DNA of 64,000 bases from Corynebacterium sp. BD556 (GTDB taxonomy: Bacteria; Actinomycetota; Actinomycetes; Mycobacteriales; Mycobacteriaceae): NCBI RefSeq assembly GCF_038452275.1, contig NZ_CP141643.1:2170001-2234000 (forward strand), read 5' to 3'. Of the stretch, positions 42,454 through 51,549 are shown piece by piece. A program made the position numbers and the translations under genes. The notes beneath the pieces were generated by a model that saw nothing but the letters and a program-made list of their open reading frames with translations, did not search any database and was not told where the DNA came from. Numbering within the stretch: position 1 is the stretch's first letter; every line of letters begins with the position of its first letter.

Positions 42454-43644
42454 GTGGCAAAGGCTAAATTTGAGCGTACGAAGCCGCACGTAAACATCGG
42501 CACCATCGGTCACGTCGACCACGGCAAGACCACCACCACGGCTGCCATCACCAAGGTTTTGGCTGACGCCTACCCGGATGAGAACACGGCCTTCGACTAC
42601 GAGGCCATCGACAAGGCTCCCGAGGAGCGCGAGCGCGGCATCACCATCAACGTCTCCCACGTTGAGTACAACACCCCGAAGCGTCACTACGCTCACGTCG
42701 ACGCCCCGGGCCACGCCGACTACATCAAGAACATGATTACCGGCGCTGCTCAGATGGACGGCGCCATCCTCGTTGTGGCCGCCACCGACGGCCCGATGCC
42801 GCAGACCCGCGAGCACGTTCTGCTCGCTCGCCAGGTTGGCGTCCCTTACATCCTCGTTGCGCTGAACAAGTGCGACATGGTCGACGATGAGGAAATCATC
42901 GAGCTCGTCGAGATGGAGGTCCGCGAGCTTCTGGGCGAGCAGGACTACGACGAGGAAGCTCCGATCATCCACATCTCCGCTCTGAAGGCACTCGAGGGCG
43001 ACGACAAGTGGGTTCAGTCCATCGTCGAGCTCATGGATGCTTGCGATAACTCCATTCCGGATCCGGAGCGCGAGACCGACAAGGACTTCCTCATGCCGAT
43101 CGAGGACATCTTCACCATTTCCGGTCGCGGCACCGTTGTCACCGGCCGTGTCGAGCGTGGTGTTTTGAACCTCAACGACGAGGTTGAGATCATCGGCATC
43201 AAGGAGAAGTCCCAGAAGACCACCGTTACCTCCATCGAGATGTTCAACAAGCTTCTCGATACCGCTGAGGCTGGCGACAACGCGGCTCTGCTGCTGCGCG
43301 GCCTGAAGCGTGAGGACGTTGAGCGCGGCCAGGTTGTTATCAAGCCGGGCGCTTACACCCCGCACACCAAGTTCGAGGGTTCCGTCTACGTCCTGTCCAA
43401 GGACGAGGGTGGCCGCCACACCCCGTTCTTCGACAACTACCGTCCGCAGTTCTACTTCCGCACCACCGACGTGACCGGTGTTGTGCGTCTGCCGGAAGGC
43501 ACCGAGATGGTCATGCCGGGCGACAACGTTGACATGACCGTTGAGCTGATCCAGCCGGTCGCCATGGACGAGGGTCTGCGCTTCGCAATCCGCGAAGGCT
43601 CCCGCACCGTCGGCGCTGGCCGCGTGACCAAGATCATCGATTAA
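42454..43644 (+). CDS. tuf: elongation factor Tu
   Basis: Delivers aminoacyl-tRNA to the ribosome. It has 396 residues, the normal length. GTPase motifs are [17 protein letters not shown] and NKCDMVDD. The C-terminal domain ([18 protein letters not shown]) is intact. GTG 42454 has AGGAGG seven to twelve bases upstream. It is ended by a strong terminator and is the only tuf copy seen here. Confidence 0.98.
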   Translation: MAKAKFERTKPHVNIGTIGHVDHGKTTTTAAITKVLADAYPDENTAFDYEAIDKAPEERERGITINVSHVEYNTPKRHYAHVDAPGHADYIKNMITGAAQMDGAILVVAATDGPMPQTREHVLLARQVGVPYILVALNKCDMVDDEEIIELVEMEVRELLGEQDYDEEAPIIHISALKALEGDDKWVQSIVELMDACDNSIPDPERETDKDFLMPIEDIFTISGRGTVVTGRVERGVLNLNDEVEIIGIKEKSQKTTVTSIEMFNKLLDTAEAGDNAALLLRGLKREDVERGQVVIKPGAYTPHTKFEGSVYVLSKDEGGRHTPFFDNYRPQFYFRTTDVTGVVRLPEGTEMVMPGDNVDMTVELIQPVAMDEGLRFAIREGSRTVGAGRVTKIID

Positions 43645-43680
43645 TCGACGCATCGGTCTGACCGCGGTCACCGACTATGA

Positions 43681-43710
43681 GCCGCTCTCCGATAAGGGGG
43701 GCGGCTTTTT
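43681..43710 (+). terminator. intrinsic terminator after tuf
   Basis: GCCGCTCTCC (43681-43690) pairs with GGGGGGCGGC (43696-43705), with two G-T pairs, loop GATAA, followed by T5 (43706-43710). Confidence 0.9.
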
Positions 43711-43711
43711 C

Positions 43712-44425
43712 GTGCGCGTAAACTTTTCATCCGTGTACGAGCACAACGATCCCACCCGCATCCCCCGCGTCATGGAGGCTCTTCAACGAACATGGGAGGG
43801 CCAGCCCGATCTCACGTTGGGAGCGCTCCTCGGAGTGTTGGCCAACCATGGGGTGGGGTGGGCCAGCACCGACTCCGAAACCGTGGAGATCCTCGCCAAA
43901 ATCGAACATGAGCATCCCTCGCTTATCGACGCCCACCCGCCCCACCACCTAAACATCGAGACGATTTCCCCCGAACGGCTTGTCACCTTGGCTGGTGACA
44001 CGGTGGTTGTGCGCGATGGGCGAGGAAAACACTCCATGCCTAGCGTGTGGCGCTTTGTATCTTTGCGGCGCACCGGGCCCGGGCGTCCCTTAGTGATGAA
44101 GGACGAGCAGGGAATTGAGCACCGAGTGGGTGTGGTCAAGCTAGCCACCAGAATTGCCGACACCGCGCACGAAATAGGGCATTTGCGGCGCAGCGACGTT
44201 GGTGGCAGGCGCTGGTTTGTTCAGCTTCGCGGCGACGCGCGGGTGATCGTCGGGCCGAGGGTAAAGCTGTGGGTGCAGGCGCGCCGCACAATCAGCTTCA
44301 GCGAGTTGGATTGGAGCAGTATGTACTGCGAAGTGGGGGCGGAGATGATACTCGCCCCAGCCGACGGCGGTGAGGCCGTGGAGCTGGGGCGCGTAGAAAG
44401 AATCGTGGCGTTGGAAGTTAACTAG
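43712..44425 (+). CDS. uncharacterised protein between tuf and the Asp23 operon
   Basis: Not recognised. The frame spans 237 residues with no signal peptide or membrane helix. The N-terminal third is helical (RIPRVMEALQRTW, LTLGALLGVLANHGVGW); the rest looks beta-rich and holds WRFVSLRRTGPGRPLVMKD and GGRRWFVQLRGDA. The GTG at 43712 falls directly in the tail of the tuf terminator, so GTG 43733 or ATG 43772 may be the true start. The stop shares CTAG with the stop of the opposing gene. The coding look is good (GC-rich third positions). Confidence 0.65.
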   Translation: MRVNFSSVYEHNDPTRIPRVMEALQRTWEGQPDLTLGALLGVLANHGVGWASTDSETVEILAKIEHEHPSLIDAHPPHHLNIETISPERLVTLAGDTVVVRDGRGKHSMPSVWRFVSLRRTGPGRPLVMKDEQGIEHRVGVVKLATRIADTAHEIGHLRRSDVGGRRWFVQLRGDARVIVGPRVKLWVQARRTISFSELDWSSMYCEVGAEMILAPADGGEAVELGRVERIVALEVN

Positions 44426-44985
44426 GTGCCCACACGGTTAAATTGCAGCTTGTAGACGGTGTCGAAATCGACTCCCTCGCAGGCTTGCGCGATGTCTTCG
44501 TCGCTTAGCTCTAAAAGACGCGTCACCTCTTTTAAAGGTGCGCCAGGAGGAGCTGAAACAGTGAAGGTTGCAGTGGGGCGTTTACCCAACATCTGGACGG
44601 CCGGTTTGGCAGCGCTAATCAATGGGCTCAGTTCGAGCTGTTCGCACGCAGCCTCCGCAATGCGTCTGATGTTGAGGGTTGTCGTTCCACCGTCTCCATC
44701 GTCGCGTGAAAGAGGCGAGTTGCTAAAAGAGCGGTTTTGAATGTTGGCGAGTAAAAACCACAGCCCTAGCAACGCCAAAAGCGCTGTCGTGACGATTAAC
44801 GCGGTGTCAAACCACGAATAGGATTGGACATTGACAAGTTTGCCACGGTCGATCTGCGTATCAAGAAAATGGGAGACGTAAGGGATCTCCCAATAGTACG
44901 CGGCCGGAATGAGCCCGCCAGCGAGCAACAAAAGACCGAAAATAAAAACGATGAAGCGATCAAAAACGGCTAGTGCTCGGGTCAT
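44422..44985 (-). CDS. AmaP-like membrane protein of the Asp23 operon
   Basis: A 187-residue protein with two N-terminal membrane helices (about 10-30 and 60-80) and a cytoplasmic C-terminal domain (about 105-187) resembling the Asp23-interacting AmaP proteins. It is last in a six-gene operon; its ATG overlaps the stop of the previous gene by four bases (ATGA). AmaP anchors Asp23 to the membrane in Staphylococcus, and the same role is inferred here. Its stop shares CTAG with the opposing gene. Confidence 0.7.
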   Translation of the reverse strand: MTRALAVFDRFIVFIFGLLLLAGGLIPAAYYWEIPYVSHFLDTQIDRGKLVNVQSYSWFDTALIVTTALLALLGLWFLLANIQNRSFSNSPLSRDDGDGGTTTLNIRRIAEAACEQLELSPLISAAKPAVQMLGKRPTATFTVSAPPGAPLKEVTRLLELSDEDIAQACEGVDFDTVYKLQFNRVGT

Positions 44986-45566
44986 GGTGTTACCTCCTGG
45001 GTTCCCTGCGCACCGGGGGTCAACTTCACGTTGATGGTGGGTGGTTTGCGAAGTCCCTGGAATTGTTCCGCCAAAGAAGCGGCGAGACGCTCACGTAAAA
45101 GCTCTCCGTTGCCGTCGTCTTGCACCTGGACGCGAAGCCGCGAACGGGTGGCCTGGGAGCGGATGTGGTGGGTTCCCGTCTGCTCTTGTGCGGTATGCGT
45201 CGCTTTGCGGGCGATGTCGACCGGCCGCAACCAAATGGAGGCTGTCGAATCAACCGGCACGTGCGTGCGCGGCCGCGGTTTGACCGCCAGAAAAATGAGG
45301 TAAAGTCCCAGCACCGATATGAAGATGCCGACGATCACGGCGGCGATATCAACGGGGTAGGTGCCGAGCCAGCTCAACGCCTTGGCAATCCAGGAGTCAT
45401 CAGTGGTTTTCGCGCCGTAGCGCTGCCACAGATCTCGACCACCCACGGCCGCGACAGCCACAACGGCGAGGCCGATGAGCATGGTCAACCACCGCACCGT
45501 TGCGACACCGCGTGGCTCGTGCCCGGGAAATGGGCCGCGAGGCGAGTCGTTTTCTTTAGAGGTCAA
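44982..45566 (-). CDS. DUF6286-like two-helix membrane protein
   Basis: A 194-residue protein with two membrane helices (about residues 25-43 and 70-93) and a C-terminal cytoplasmic domain. That domain has a conserved WLRPVDIARKATHTAQEQTG segment and a beta-alpha pattern similar to the C-terminus of the next gene's product. It overlaps both neighbours by a few bases (ATGA downstream; 11 bases with the upstream Asp23-like gene), so translation is coupled. Family name by similarity of layout to DUF6286; function unknown. Confidence 0.68.
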   Translation of the reverse strand: MTSKENDSPRGPFPGHEPRGVATVRWLTMLIGLAVVAVAAVGGRDLWQRYGAKTTDDSWIAKALSWLGTYPVDIAAVIVGIFISVLGLYLIFLAVKPRPRTHVPVDSTASIWLRPVDIARKATHTAQEQTGTHHIRSQATRSRLRVQVQDDGNGELLRERLAASLAEQFQGLRKPPTINVKLTPGAQGTQEVTP

Positions 45567-46347
45567 GGTACTTCACCGCCGGGTTGATTGTGACGGGCCG
45601 CAGCGGCTGCGGCTGCGGCGCGCGAGGGATATAAACAGGTGAGGGGGAAGGGCGGCGCACGTGGCGAACTTCCACGGGAGCAGCCGCAACCGAGCGTGAG
45701 GTTGCTCGTGTCTGCGAGACAGTGATGTCTCGCAACTTGAGGGGCTTCGGTGCTTTCACGCTTCGTGCAGCGGTTGCTTTCGGAGCCTCAACCTGTTTCA
45801 GAGCCACCGGTGGTGGCGTTTCGATCGGCCTCAAAAAAACGCGAGGTGCCATGGTAGGTGAGCGAACTTCTTTCAGCAGCGGCGAAACCTCGACCGGCAC
45901 CAATTCCTTGCGCGGTGCAGTAACCGGAGCGGACACGCGGGAGGCTGTAACTGTAATTGGTGTAGTGACGAAGAAGGTCGGGTGGGAGGCCACCTCCTCG
46001 CGCGTTACTCGCCCGGCGGGAGAAAGCGAACCCGAGGCGATCGTGTCCGCGACGGTGATGTCCACGCGGGTTACCTCCAACCCTGTTTGGGCTTGTATGT
46101 GTTTGGTAATGGCTTCGCGCACGACCTCAGTGATGTTTGCGATGGGGGCAGGGAAAGCCGTCGCGATCTCCACTTCAACGACAACGGAGGAGGCCACCCG
46201 GTTGATGCGGGACTCCACCCGTGGCAGGCCGCGGCTGGCCAGCCCCGCCAACTTCGCATCTATCCTCAGACATCCGGGTACATCCATGGCTGCGGCCTCA
46301 GCGATGCGCGAGACGGCCCGTTCGTTGAGATGGAAGGAAGAAGCCAT
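45556..46347 (-). CDS. Asp23/Gls24-family protein with long proline-rich tail
   Basis: A 263-residue protein. Residues about 5-105 form an Asp23/Gls24 domain (RAVSRIAEAAAMDVPGC; NITEVVREAITKHIQAQTGLEV). The remaining 150 residues are low-complexity and rich in Pro, Val, Ala, Lys and Arg, with repeated KAPKPLKL- and PRAPQPQPLRP-like pieces, and are probably disordered. The ATG overlaps the previous stop by one base (TAATG). The tail is unusual for the family and may bind other envelope components. Confidence 0.78.
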   Translation of the reverse strand: MASSFHLNERAVSRIAEAAAMDVPGCLRIDAKLAGLASRGLPRVESRINRVASSVVVEVEIATAFPAPIANITEVVREAITKHIQAQTGLEVTRVDITVADTIASGSLSPAGRVTREEVASHPTFFVTTPITVTASRVSAPVTAPRKELVPVEVSPLLKEVRSPTMAPRVFLRPIETPPPVALKQVEAPKATAARSVKAPKPLKLRDITVSQTRATSRSVAAAPVEVRHVRRPSPSPVYIPRAPQPQPLRPVTINPAVKYLDL

Positions 46348-46547
46348 TAGCTTCGTCCCCTGCCGGAGGTCGTGCTGATCATCGTCGCCAAGTCGAGGCG
46401 GCCATCAAGCTGGGCACCGACGACACCACCGAGGGCGGCAAAAAGGATAAGCCACATGAGCCCGAGCCAGCCGCCGAAGGTGACGAAAAACGCCACGACG
46501 ACACCGAGCAGCACCCCCATGGCAGTCTTATTGGACAGCAAATTCAT
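46347..46547 (-). CDS. DUF2273-like small membrane protein
   Basis: A 66-residue protein with two hydrophobic helices (about residues 8-27 and 28-47) separated by glycines, as in DUF2273 proteins, which are often encoded with Asp23/Gls24 genes. Probably a membrane partner of the Asp23 proteins. Its stop and the next start overlap (TAATG). Confidence 0.75.
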   Translation of the reverse strand: MNLLSNKTAMGVLLGVVVAFFVTFGGWLGLMWLILFAALGGVVGAQLDGRLDLATMISTTSGRGRS

Positions 46548-46586
46548 AGCGCTACTTCTTTCTTCGAGTATCTACTTGGCGTCTCT

Positions 46587-46889
46587 CTACTGGGCGTCGG
46601 CGACGACCACGTCGACGAAGGGCAAACCGGTCGCCTCGGACACGACGGTGCGCACCTCATCGGCGACGTCGTGCATGTTGCGAGACGCCTTGTACTGCGC
46701 AACGAGGTGTACCTCAAGACCGTCTTCACCGGCGCGTGAAACGCGGCGCAGACCCATTACCCGGGTGCCGGGAAGGAGCACCGCCACCTCGCCGTAACGA
46801 CCGGCGTGCAGCGAAGCGACGCCGGGCACGGACAGGGCCGCGTCCCGCGCGGCCTCCACAAGCGCACGGTCAAGTACCGGGGAGGTCAT
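46587..46889 (-). CDS. short Asp23/Gls24-family protein
   Basis: A 100-residue single-domain protein. It shows the family's N-terminal helix (LVEAARDAALSVPGVASL), a beta-sheet core and a final helix-strand unit (DVADEVRTVVSEATGLPFVDVVV). Its ATG directly follows the stop of the larger Asp23 gene (TAGATG), so coupled translation is likely. It may form mixed assemblies with the other two Asp23-type proteins of the operon. Confidence 0.75.
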   Translation of the reverse strand: MTSPVLDRALVEAARDAALSVPGVASLHAGRYGEVAVLLPGTRVMGLRRVSRAGEDGLEVHLVAQYKASRNMHDVADEVRTVVSEATGLPFVDVVVADAQ

Positions 46890-47453
46890 CTACTGCTCCA
46901 GGCGTTGCTGGCCGGAGACGGAGGCATCGTATCCAGAGTTCTGCGCCAGCGACTCAGTGGTGTCGGTGTCTTGGTGGGGCAGGTTCACATCGTGGACGGT
47001 CACATCGACTCGGTCGACGACGAGGCCGGTCATGCGGGTAATTGCGACGGTGACGTTTTCGCGAATCGCGTTGGCCAGTTCGTGGATGGCCACACCGTAC
47101 TCGGCGATAATCGCCACGGCCACGGAGGCGTGGCCGCTTTCGACCGCCACATTGACGCCCTGCTGAACGTTGGTGGAAGAAGTTAGCGATTCGCGCACCG
47201 CTCCCCACATGCGCGCGGCGCCGCCACCCAAGTTATGTACCCCGGAGACTTCGCGGGCGGCGATTCCTGCGATCTTGCCCACAACGGTGTCGTCGATCAC
47301 GGTCGTGCCGTGGTCGGTGTCGAGGTTCTCGTTGCGCGGGCGAACCTGCTCGCCGGCCGTAGTGGAGGCGGAGGCCCCGGAGGAAGTGTTCTCTGCTGCG
47401 ACGGTTCCCGGGTTCGGGGTGGAATTGGTGTTCTTGCTGGTGTTGTCAGTCAT
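46890..47453 (-). CDS. Asp23/Gls24-family envelope stress protein
   Basis: A 187-residue protein, first in the six-gene operon. A Ser/Thr/Asn-rich N-terminus (about 50 residues) precedes the Asp23 domain (DDTVVGKIAGIAAREVSGVH; IHELANAIRENVTVAITRMT; VDRVDVTVHDVNLP). In Staphylococcus Asp23 is an abundant membrane-associated protein tied to cell-wall homeostasis; a similar envelope role is inferred. A GGAGG sits six bases before the ATG. Confidence 0.85.
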   Translation of the reverse strand: MTDNTSKNTNSTPNPGTVAAENTSSGASASTTAGEQVRPRNENLDTDHGTTVIDDTVVGKIAGIAAREVSGVHNLGGGAARMWGAVRESLTSSTNVQQGVNVAVESGHASVAVAIIAEYGVAIHELANAIRENVTVAITRMTGLVVDRVDVTVHDVNLPHQDTDTTESLAQNSGYDASVSGQQRLEQ

Positions 47454-47685
47454 GTTTGTCCTCCTGGACGTTTGGATGTGCGCAATGAACTTCGGTTGTT
47501 GGGCATCCCCCGCGTCTGCGCGCCAGAAGCGATGGCATCGCCGCGACGAAAAAAATGGGGTTCTCTACCGGAGGCTACACCCGTTTGCTGAGGGGCAGGG
47601 GGACGTTGCTGAGTTGGTATGAACTTGAGATACAAAGGTGGGCGGCACGAGGCGGCTTGCATTTGTGCTGGAGGCATGTTTAAAT

Positions 47686-47775
47686 AGGCAGGTTGCCTGA
47701 GCATGGTGCGCCTTTCAAGGCGTGCGATGGTGGGCAAACATGACACCTTCAACATGAAGGCCCCCGCTCGCGGGG
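47686..47775 (+). promoter_or_regulatory. array of four hairpins upstream of the S10 operon
   Basis: AGGCA/TGCCT (47686-47698), CGCCTT/AAGGCG (47709-47722), CCTTC/GAAGG (47746-47760) and CCCCGC/GCGGGG (47762-47775) follow one another within 90 bases, and a GGAGAAGGG comes next. The whole 47454-48055 region is 602 bases between divergent operons. This array is the clearest structure in it and could be the regulatory leader of the ribosomal operon. Confidence 0.5.
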
Positions 47776-47789
47776 ACCGGAGAAGGGCC

Positions 47790-47957
47790 ATGGCAAATCA
47801 ACAGCGGCAGTACGCAAGGGTCACGCGCCCTTTCGAGTCTGACACCCGAGCGAGATTGTTGTTCGCTTTGGCGGAAGCACTGATGCAGCACGCTTATTTT
47901 GCCGTGCGCCTCATCTCCCGGATGTGTCATGGCAGTCAGAAAAGACACTGGCGTTGA
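47790..47957 (+). CDS. possible 55-residue small protein in the S10 leader
   Basis: An open frame with ATG 47790 close behind GGAGAAGGG and a stop at 47955-47957. The product is basic, with one amphipathic or hydrophobic helix ([20 protein letters not shown]). Codon use is mixed and includes AGA and AGG, unlike the ribosomal genes. It may be a leader peptide, a small unannotated protein, or chance. Confidence 0.25.
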   Translation: MANQQRQYARVTRPFESDTRARLLFALAEALMQHAYFAVRLISRMCHGSQKRHWR

Positions 47958-48055
47958 GCCAAGGGCCCAGCCCGGACAACGTTATAGAGAAACTAGAAGC
48001 TACAACCCCACCGCTTCCTGTTAATGGAATGTGGGGATGCGAGGAAGAGGTAAGC

Positions 48056-48361
48056 GTGGCGGGACAGAAGATCCGCATCAGGCTCAAGGCCTACGACCAC
48101 GAGGCAATCGACGCATCCGCGAAGAAGATTGTCGAGACGGTCACCCGCACGGGTGCCCGCGTCGTTGGGCCGGTGCCGTTGCCCACTGAAAAGAACGTGT
48201 ACGCCGTTATTCGTTCTCCGCATAAGTACAAGGATTCTCGCGAGCACTTCGAGATGCGCACTCACAAGCGCCTCATCGACATCCTCGACCCGACGCCGAA
48301 GACGGTTGACGCCCTCATGCGCATCGACCTTCCGGCCAGCGTCGACGTGAACATTCAGTAG
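48056..48361 (+). CDS. rpsJ: 30S ribosomal protein S10
   Basis: A head-domain protein that also takes part in NusB-dependent antitermination. It has 101 residues. GTG 48056 is chosen because GAGGAAGAGG lies just upstream and this gives the standard N-terminus ([18 protein letters not shown]); the frame is open further upstream. The conserved [17 protein letters not shown] loop is present. First gene of the S10 operon. Confidence 0.97.
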   Translation: MAGQKIRIRLKAYDHEAIDASAKKIVETVTRTGARVVGPVPLPTEKNVYAVIRSPHKYKDSREHFEMRTHKRLIDILDPTPKTVDALMRIDLPASVDVNIQ

Positions 48362-48408
48362 TAACTGAGAAACACCGAGAACCCCCAACTCTTAGTGGAG
48401 AACAAATA

Positions 48409-49065
48409 ATGTCTGACAACCAGATCAAGGGCATTCTGGGCAAAAAGCTCGGTATGACCCAGATCTTCGACGAGGAAAACCGAGTTATCCCGGTCACCGT
48501 CGTCGAAGCTGGGCCTGCTGTGGTCACCCAGATTCGCACCCCGGAAACCGATGGCTACTCTGCCATCCAAATTGCTTACGGCGACATCGCTGCCCGTAAG
48601 GTCAACAAGCCAAACACCGGCCACTTCAAGAAGGCCGGCGTTAACCCGCGCCGCTACGTCACCGAGATCCGCATGGATGACACCTCGGCATACGAGGTCG
48701 GCCAGGAGATCACCGCGAACATCTTCGACGGTGACACCTACGTCGACGTCGTCGGCACCACCAAGGGCCACGGCTTCGCTGGCGCCATGAAGCGTCACGG
48801 CTTCGCTGGCCAGGGCGCCTCCCACGGTAACCAGGCGTCTCACCGCCGCGTCGGCTCCATCGGTGGCTGTGCCACCCCGGGCCGTGTCTTCAAGGGCAAG
48901 CGCATGGCGGGTCGGATGGGCGGCAACCGCGTTACCACCCAGAACCTGAAGATCCAACGCATCGACGGCGACAACAACCTGATCCTGGTTAAGGGTGCTA
49001 TCCCCGGCGCCAAGGGCAGCATTGTTACCGTCAAGACCGCAGTGAAGGGCGGTGCTCACGCATGA
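48409..49065 (+). CDS. rplC: 50S ribosomal protein L3
   Basis: An early assembly protein of the 50S subunit that reaches the peptidyl-transferase centre. It has 218 residues. The loop near the active centre ([20 protein letters not shown]) has the usual Cys linked to linezolid susceptibility in mycobacteria. GTGGAGAAC precedes the ATG. Its stop overlaps the rplD start by four bases (ATGA). Confidence 0.97.
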   Translation: MSDNQIKGILGKKLGMTQIFDEENRVIPVTVVEAGPAVVTQIRTPETDGYSAIQIAYGDIAARKVNKPNTGHFKKAGVNPRRYVTEIRMDDTSAYEVGQEITANIFDGDTYVDVVGTTKGHGFAGAMKRHGFAGQGASHGNQASHRRVGSIGGCATPGRVFKGKRMAGRMGGNRVTTQNLKIQRIDGDNNLILVKGAIPGAKGSIVTVKTAVKGGAHA

Positions 49066-49724
49066 CGAACCTGACTGTTGACGTTCACACTGCTGACGGT
49101 AAGACCAACGGTTCCGTTGACCTGCCGGCAGAGCTGTTCGACCGTGAGGCATCCATTCCGCTGATGCACCAGGTCGTCACCGCGCAGCTTGCGGCTGCCC
49201 GTCAGGGCACCCACGCTACTAAAACCCGTGGTGAAGTCCGTGGCGGCGGCCGCAAGCCGTGGCGCCAAAAGGGCACCGGTCGGGCCCGCCAGGGCTCGAT
49301 CCGCGCGCCGCACTTTACCGGCGGCGGCATCGTCCACGGCCCGCAGCCGCGTTCCTATGCGCAGCGCACCCCCAAGAAGATGATCAAGGCTGCTCTCGCA
49401 GGTGCTTTGACCGACCGTGCACGCAACAACCGCGTCCACGTAGTCGAGGATCTCGTCCCGGGCCAGACCCCGTCGACGAAGTCCGCCCGCGCCTTCATTG
49501 AGCGCCTGACCGACCGCAAAAGCGTTCTGCTTGTGATCGGCCGTGAGGATCGCAACTCCCGCTTGTCCGCAAGGAACCTGCCGGGCGTGCGCATTCTTGA
49601 GCCGGCGCAGCTTAACACTTACGACGTGCTCAACGCCGACGACCTCGTGTTTTCGGTGCAGGCACTCCACACCCTCGCGAATGCCGGCAACACCGGCGCC
49701 AGCGTTGTGGAGGAGGATAAGTAA
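49062..49724 (+). CDS. rplD: 50S ribosomal protein L4
   Basis: Lines the exit tunnel and in many bacteria represses the S10 operon. It has 220 residues. The extended tunnel loop [20 protein letters not shown] has the wild-type residues at the usual macrolide-resistance positions. It overlaps rplC (ATGA) and rplW (TAATG). Confidence 0.97.
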   Translation: MTNLTVDVHTADGKTNGSVDLPAELFDREASIPLMHQVVTAQLAAARQGTHATKTRGEVRGGGRKPWRQKGTGRARQGSIRAPHFTGGGIVHGPQPRSYAQRTPKKMIKAALAGALTDRARNNRVHVVEDLVPGQTPSTKSARAFIERLTDRKSVLLVIGREDRNSRLSARNLPGVRILEPAQLNTYDVLNADDLVFSVQALHTLANAGNTGASVVEEDK

Positions 49725-50029
49725 TGGCAAAGATTGTCAACCCGCGTGACATCATCATCGCACCGGTTCTCTCCGAAAAGACCTACGCGCTGATGGAGCA
49801 GGATACCTACACCTTCCTGGTCAACCCGTCCGCGAACAAAACCCAAATCAAGATCGCCGTGGAGGAGATCTTCGGCGTGGATGTCGCTTCGGTCAACACC
49901 GTCAACCGCGAGGGCAAGCGCAAGCGCTCCCGCTCTGGTTACGGCAAGCGCAAGGACACCAAGCGCGCCTACGTCACCCTCCGCGAGGGCAGCGACTCCA
50001 TCGACATCTTCGGCGGCGCAGCCGTCTAA
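49724..50029 (+). CDS. rplW: 50S ribosomal protein L23
   Basis: Sits at the tunnel exit and docks trigger factor and SRP. It has 101 residues. The conserved [18 protein letters not shown] start and [15 protein letters not shown] segment are intact, with the basic extended loop [17 protein letters not shown]. It overlaps the rplD stop by one base (TAATG). Confidence 0.96.
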   Translation: MAKIVNPRDIIIAPVLSEKTYALMEQDTYTFLVNPSANKTQIKIAVEEIFGVDVASVNTVNREGKRKRSRSGYGKRKDTKRAYVTLREGSDSIDIFGGAAV

Positions 50030-50054
50030 GTGACTCGATAGAAAAGGACACATT

Positions 50055-50894
50055 ATGGCTATTCGCAAGTACAAGCCGACAACCCCGGGTCGCCGCGCCA
50101 GCTCCGTTTCCGAGTTTGAGGAGCTTACCCGCTCCACTCCGGAAAAGTCCCTGCTGCGCCCGCTCCCGAAGAAGGGTGGCCGCAATCAGCACGGCCACAT
50201 CACCACTCGTCACCGCGGCGGCGGCCACAAGCGCCGCTACCGCGTGATCGATTTCCGCCGCTCCGACAAGGACGGCGTGCTGGCCAAGGTTGCTCACATT
50301 GAGTACGACCCGAACCGCACCGCAAACATTGCACTTCTGCACTACTTCGATGGTGAGAAGCGCTACATCATCGCGCCGAAGGGTCTGACCCAGGGCACCA
50401 TCGTCGAGTCGGGTGCGAACGCGGACATCAAGGTTGGCAACAACCTTCCGCTGCGCAACATCCCGACCGGTACCACCATCCACGCAGTGGAGCTCAAGCC
50501 GGGCGCTGGCGCCAAGCTGGCCCGCTCCGCTGGTGCTTCCATCCAGCTTCTCGGTAAGGAAGGTTCCTACGCTGTTTTGCGTATGCCGTCGACCGAGATC
50601 CGCCGCGTTGACATCCGCTGCCGCGCCACCGTTGGTGAGGTCGGCAACGCCGACCAGATCAACATCCGCTGGGGAAAGGCCGGTCGTATGCGTTGGAAGG
50701 GATGGCGTCCGACGGTTCGTGGTGTTGTCATGAACCCGATTGACCACCCGCACGGTGGTGGCGAGGGCAAGACCTCGGGTGGCCGTCACCCGGTGTCGCC
50801 GTGGGGCCAGAAGGAAGGCCGCACCCGCAACCCGAACCGTTACTCCAACAACATGATCGTGCGCCGTCGCCGCTCGAAGAACAAGAAGCGCTAA
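50055..50894 (+). CDS. rplB: 50S ribosomal protein L2
   Basis: Needed for subunit joining and peptidyl-transferase activity. It has 279 residues. The C-terminal functional segment ([20 protein letters not shown]) with its conserved His is intact, as is the central [19 protein letters not shown] precedes the ATG, 25 bases after rplW. Confidence 0.97.
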   Translation: MAIRKYKPTTPGRRASSVSEFEELTRSTPEKSLLRPLPKKGGRNQHGHITTRHRGGGHKRRYRVIDFRRSDKDGVLAKVAHIEYDPNRTANIALLHYFDGEKRYIIAPKGLTQGTIVESGANADIKVGNNLPLRNIPTGTTIHAVELKPGAGAKLARSAGASIQLLGKEGSYAVLRMPSTEIRRVDIRCRATVGEVGNADQINIRWGKAGRMRWKGWRPTVRGVVMNPIDHPHGGGEGKTSGGRHPVSPWGQKEGRTRNPNRYSNNMIVRRRRSKNKKR

Positions 50895-50910
50895 GAGGAG
50901 GTAAACAGAC

Positions 50911-51186
50911 ATGCCACGCAGCCTTAAGAAAGGCCCGTTCGTCGATGAGCACCTCCTCAACAAGGTGGATGCTCAAAACGAGGCCGGCACCAAGCAGGTC
51001 ATCAAGACCTGGTCTCGCCGTTCGACCATTCTTCCCGACTTCATCGGTCACACTTTCGCCGTCCACGACGGCCGCAAGCACGTCCCGGTGTTCGTCGATG
51101 AGTCCATGGTCGGCCACAAGCTCGGCGAGTTTGCACCAACCAAGACCTTCAAGGGTCACGTTAAGGAACAGAAGGGACGTCGATAA
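50911..51186 (+). CDS. rpsS: 30S ribosomal protein S19
   Basis: Forms a complex with S13 in the 30S head. It has 91 residues, with [17 protein letters not shown] at the start and the signature [23 protein letters not shown] precedes the ATG. It is between rplB and rplV. Confidence 0.97.
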   Translation: MPRSLKKGPFVDEHLLNKVDAQNEAGTKQVIKTWSRRSTILPDFIGHTFAVHDGRKHVPVFVDESMVGHKLGEFAPTKTFKGHVKEQKGRR

Positions 51187-51189
51187 GCA

Positions 51190-51549
51190 ATGGCTGACAC
51201 GATCACCACTGCATCCGCGACGGCCAAGTTCGTCCGCACTTCCCCGATGAAGGCCCGCCGCGTGTTGGCTCTCGTCCGCGGCAAGTCCGTGTCCGAGGCC
51301 CTCGCAATCCTGAAGTACGCACCGCAGTCCGCCGCAACGCCGATTGCAAAGGTTGTTGCTTCCGCAGCCGCCAACGCCGAGAACAACTTCGGCCTGGATC
51401 CGCGCACCCTGGTCATCTCCGAGGCTTACGCCAACGAAGGCCCGACCATGCGCCGCTTCCAGCCGCGCGCTCAGGGCCGCGCTTTCCAAATTAGGAAGCG
51501 CACTTCCCACATCACTGTCGTTGTCGAGTCCAAGGAAGGGGCTAAGTAA
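51190..51549 (+). CDS. rplV: 50S ribosomal protein L22
   Basis: Its beta-hairpin lines the exit tunnel. It has 119 residues. The [17 protein letters not shown] start and the hairpin region ([20 protein letters not shown]) carry no deletion or insertion of the sort linked to macrolide resistance. It overlaps rpsC by one base (TAATG). Confidence 0.97.
   Translation: MADTITTASATAKFVRTSPMKARRVLALVRGKSVSEALAILKYAPQSAATPIAKVVASAAANAENNFGLDPRTLVISEAYANEGPTMRRFQPRAQGRAFQIRKRTSHITVVVESKEGAK

Noticed and set aside
42229..43671. A 480-codon minus-strand frame covering tuf
   Set aside because: Shadow of the highly biased tuf gene, a frequent false annotation; no independent evidence.
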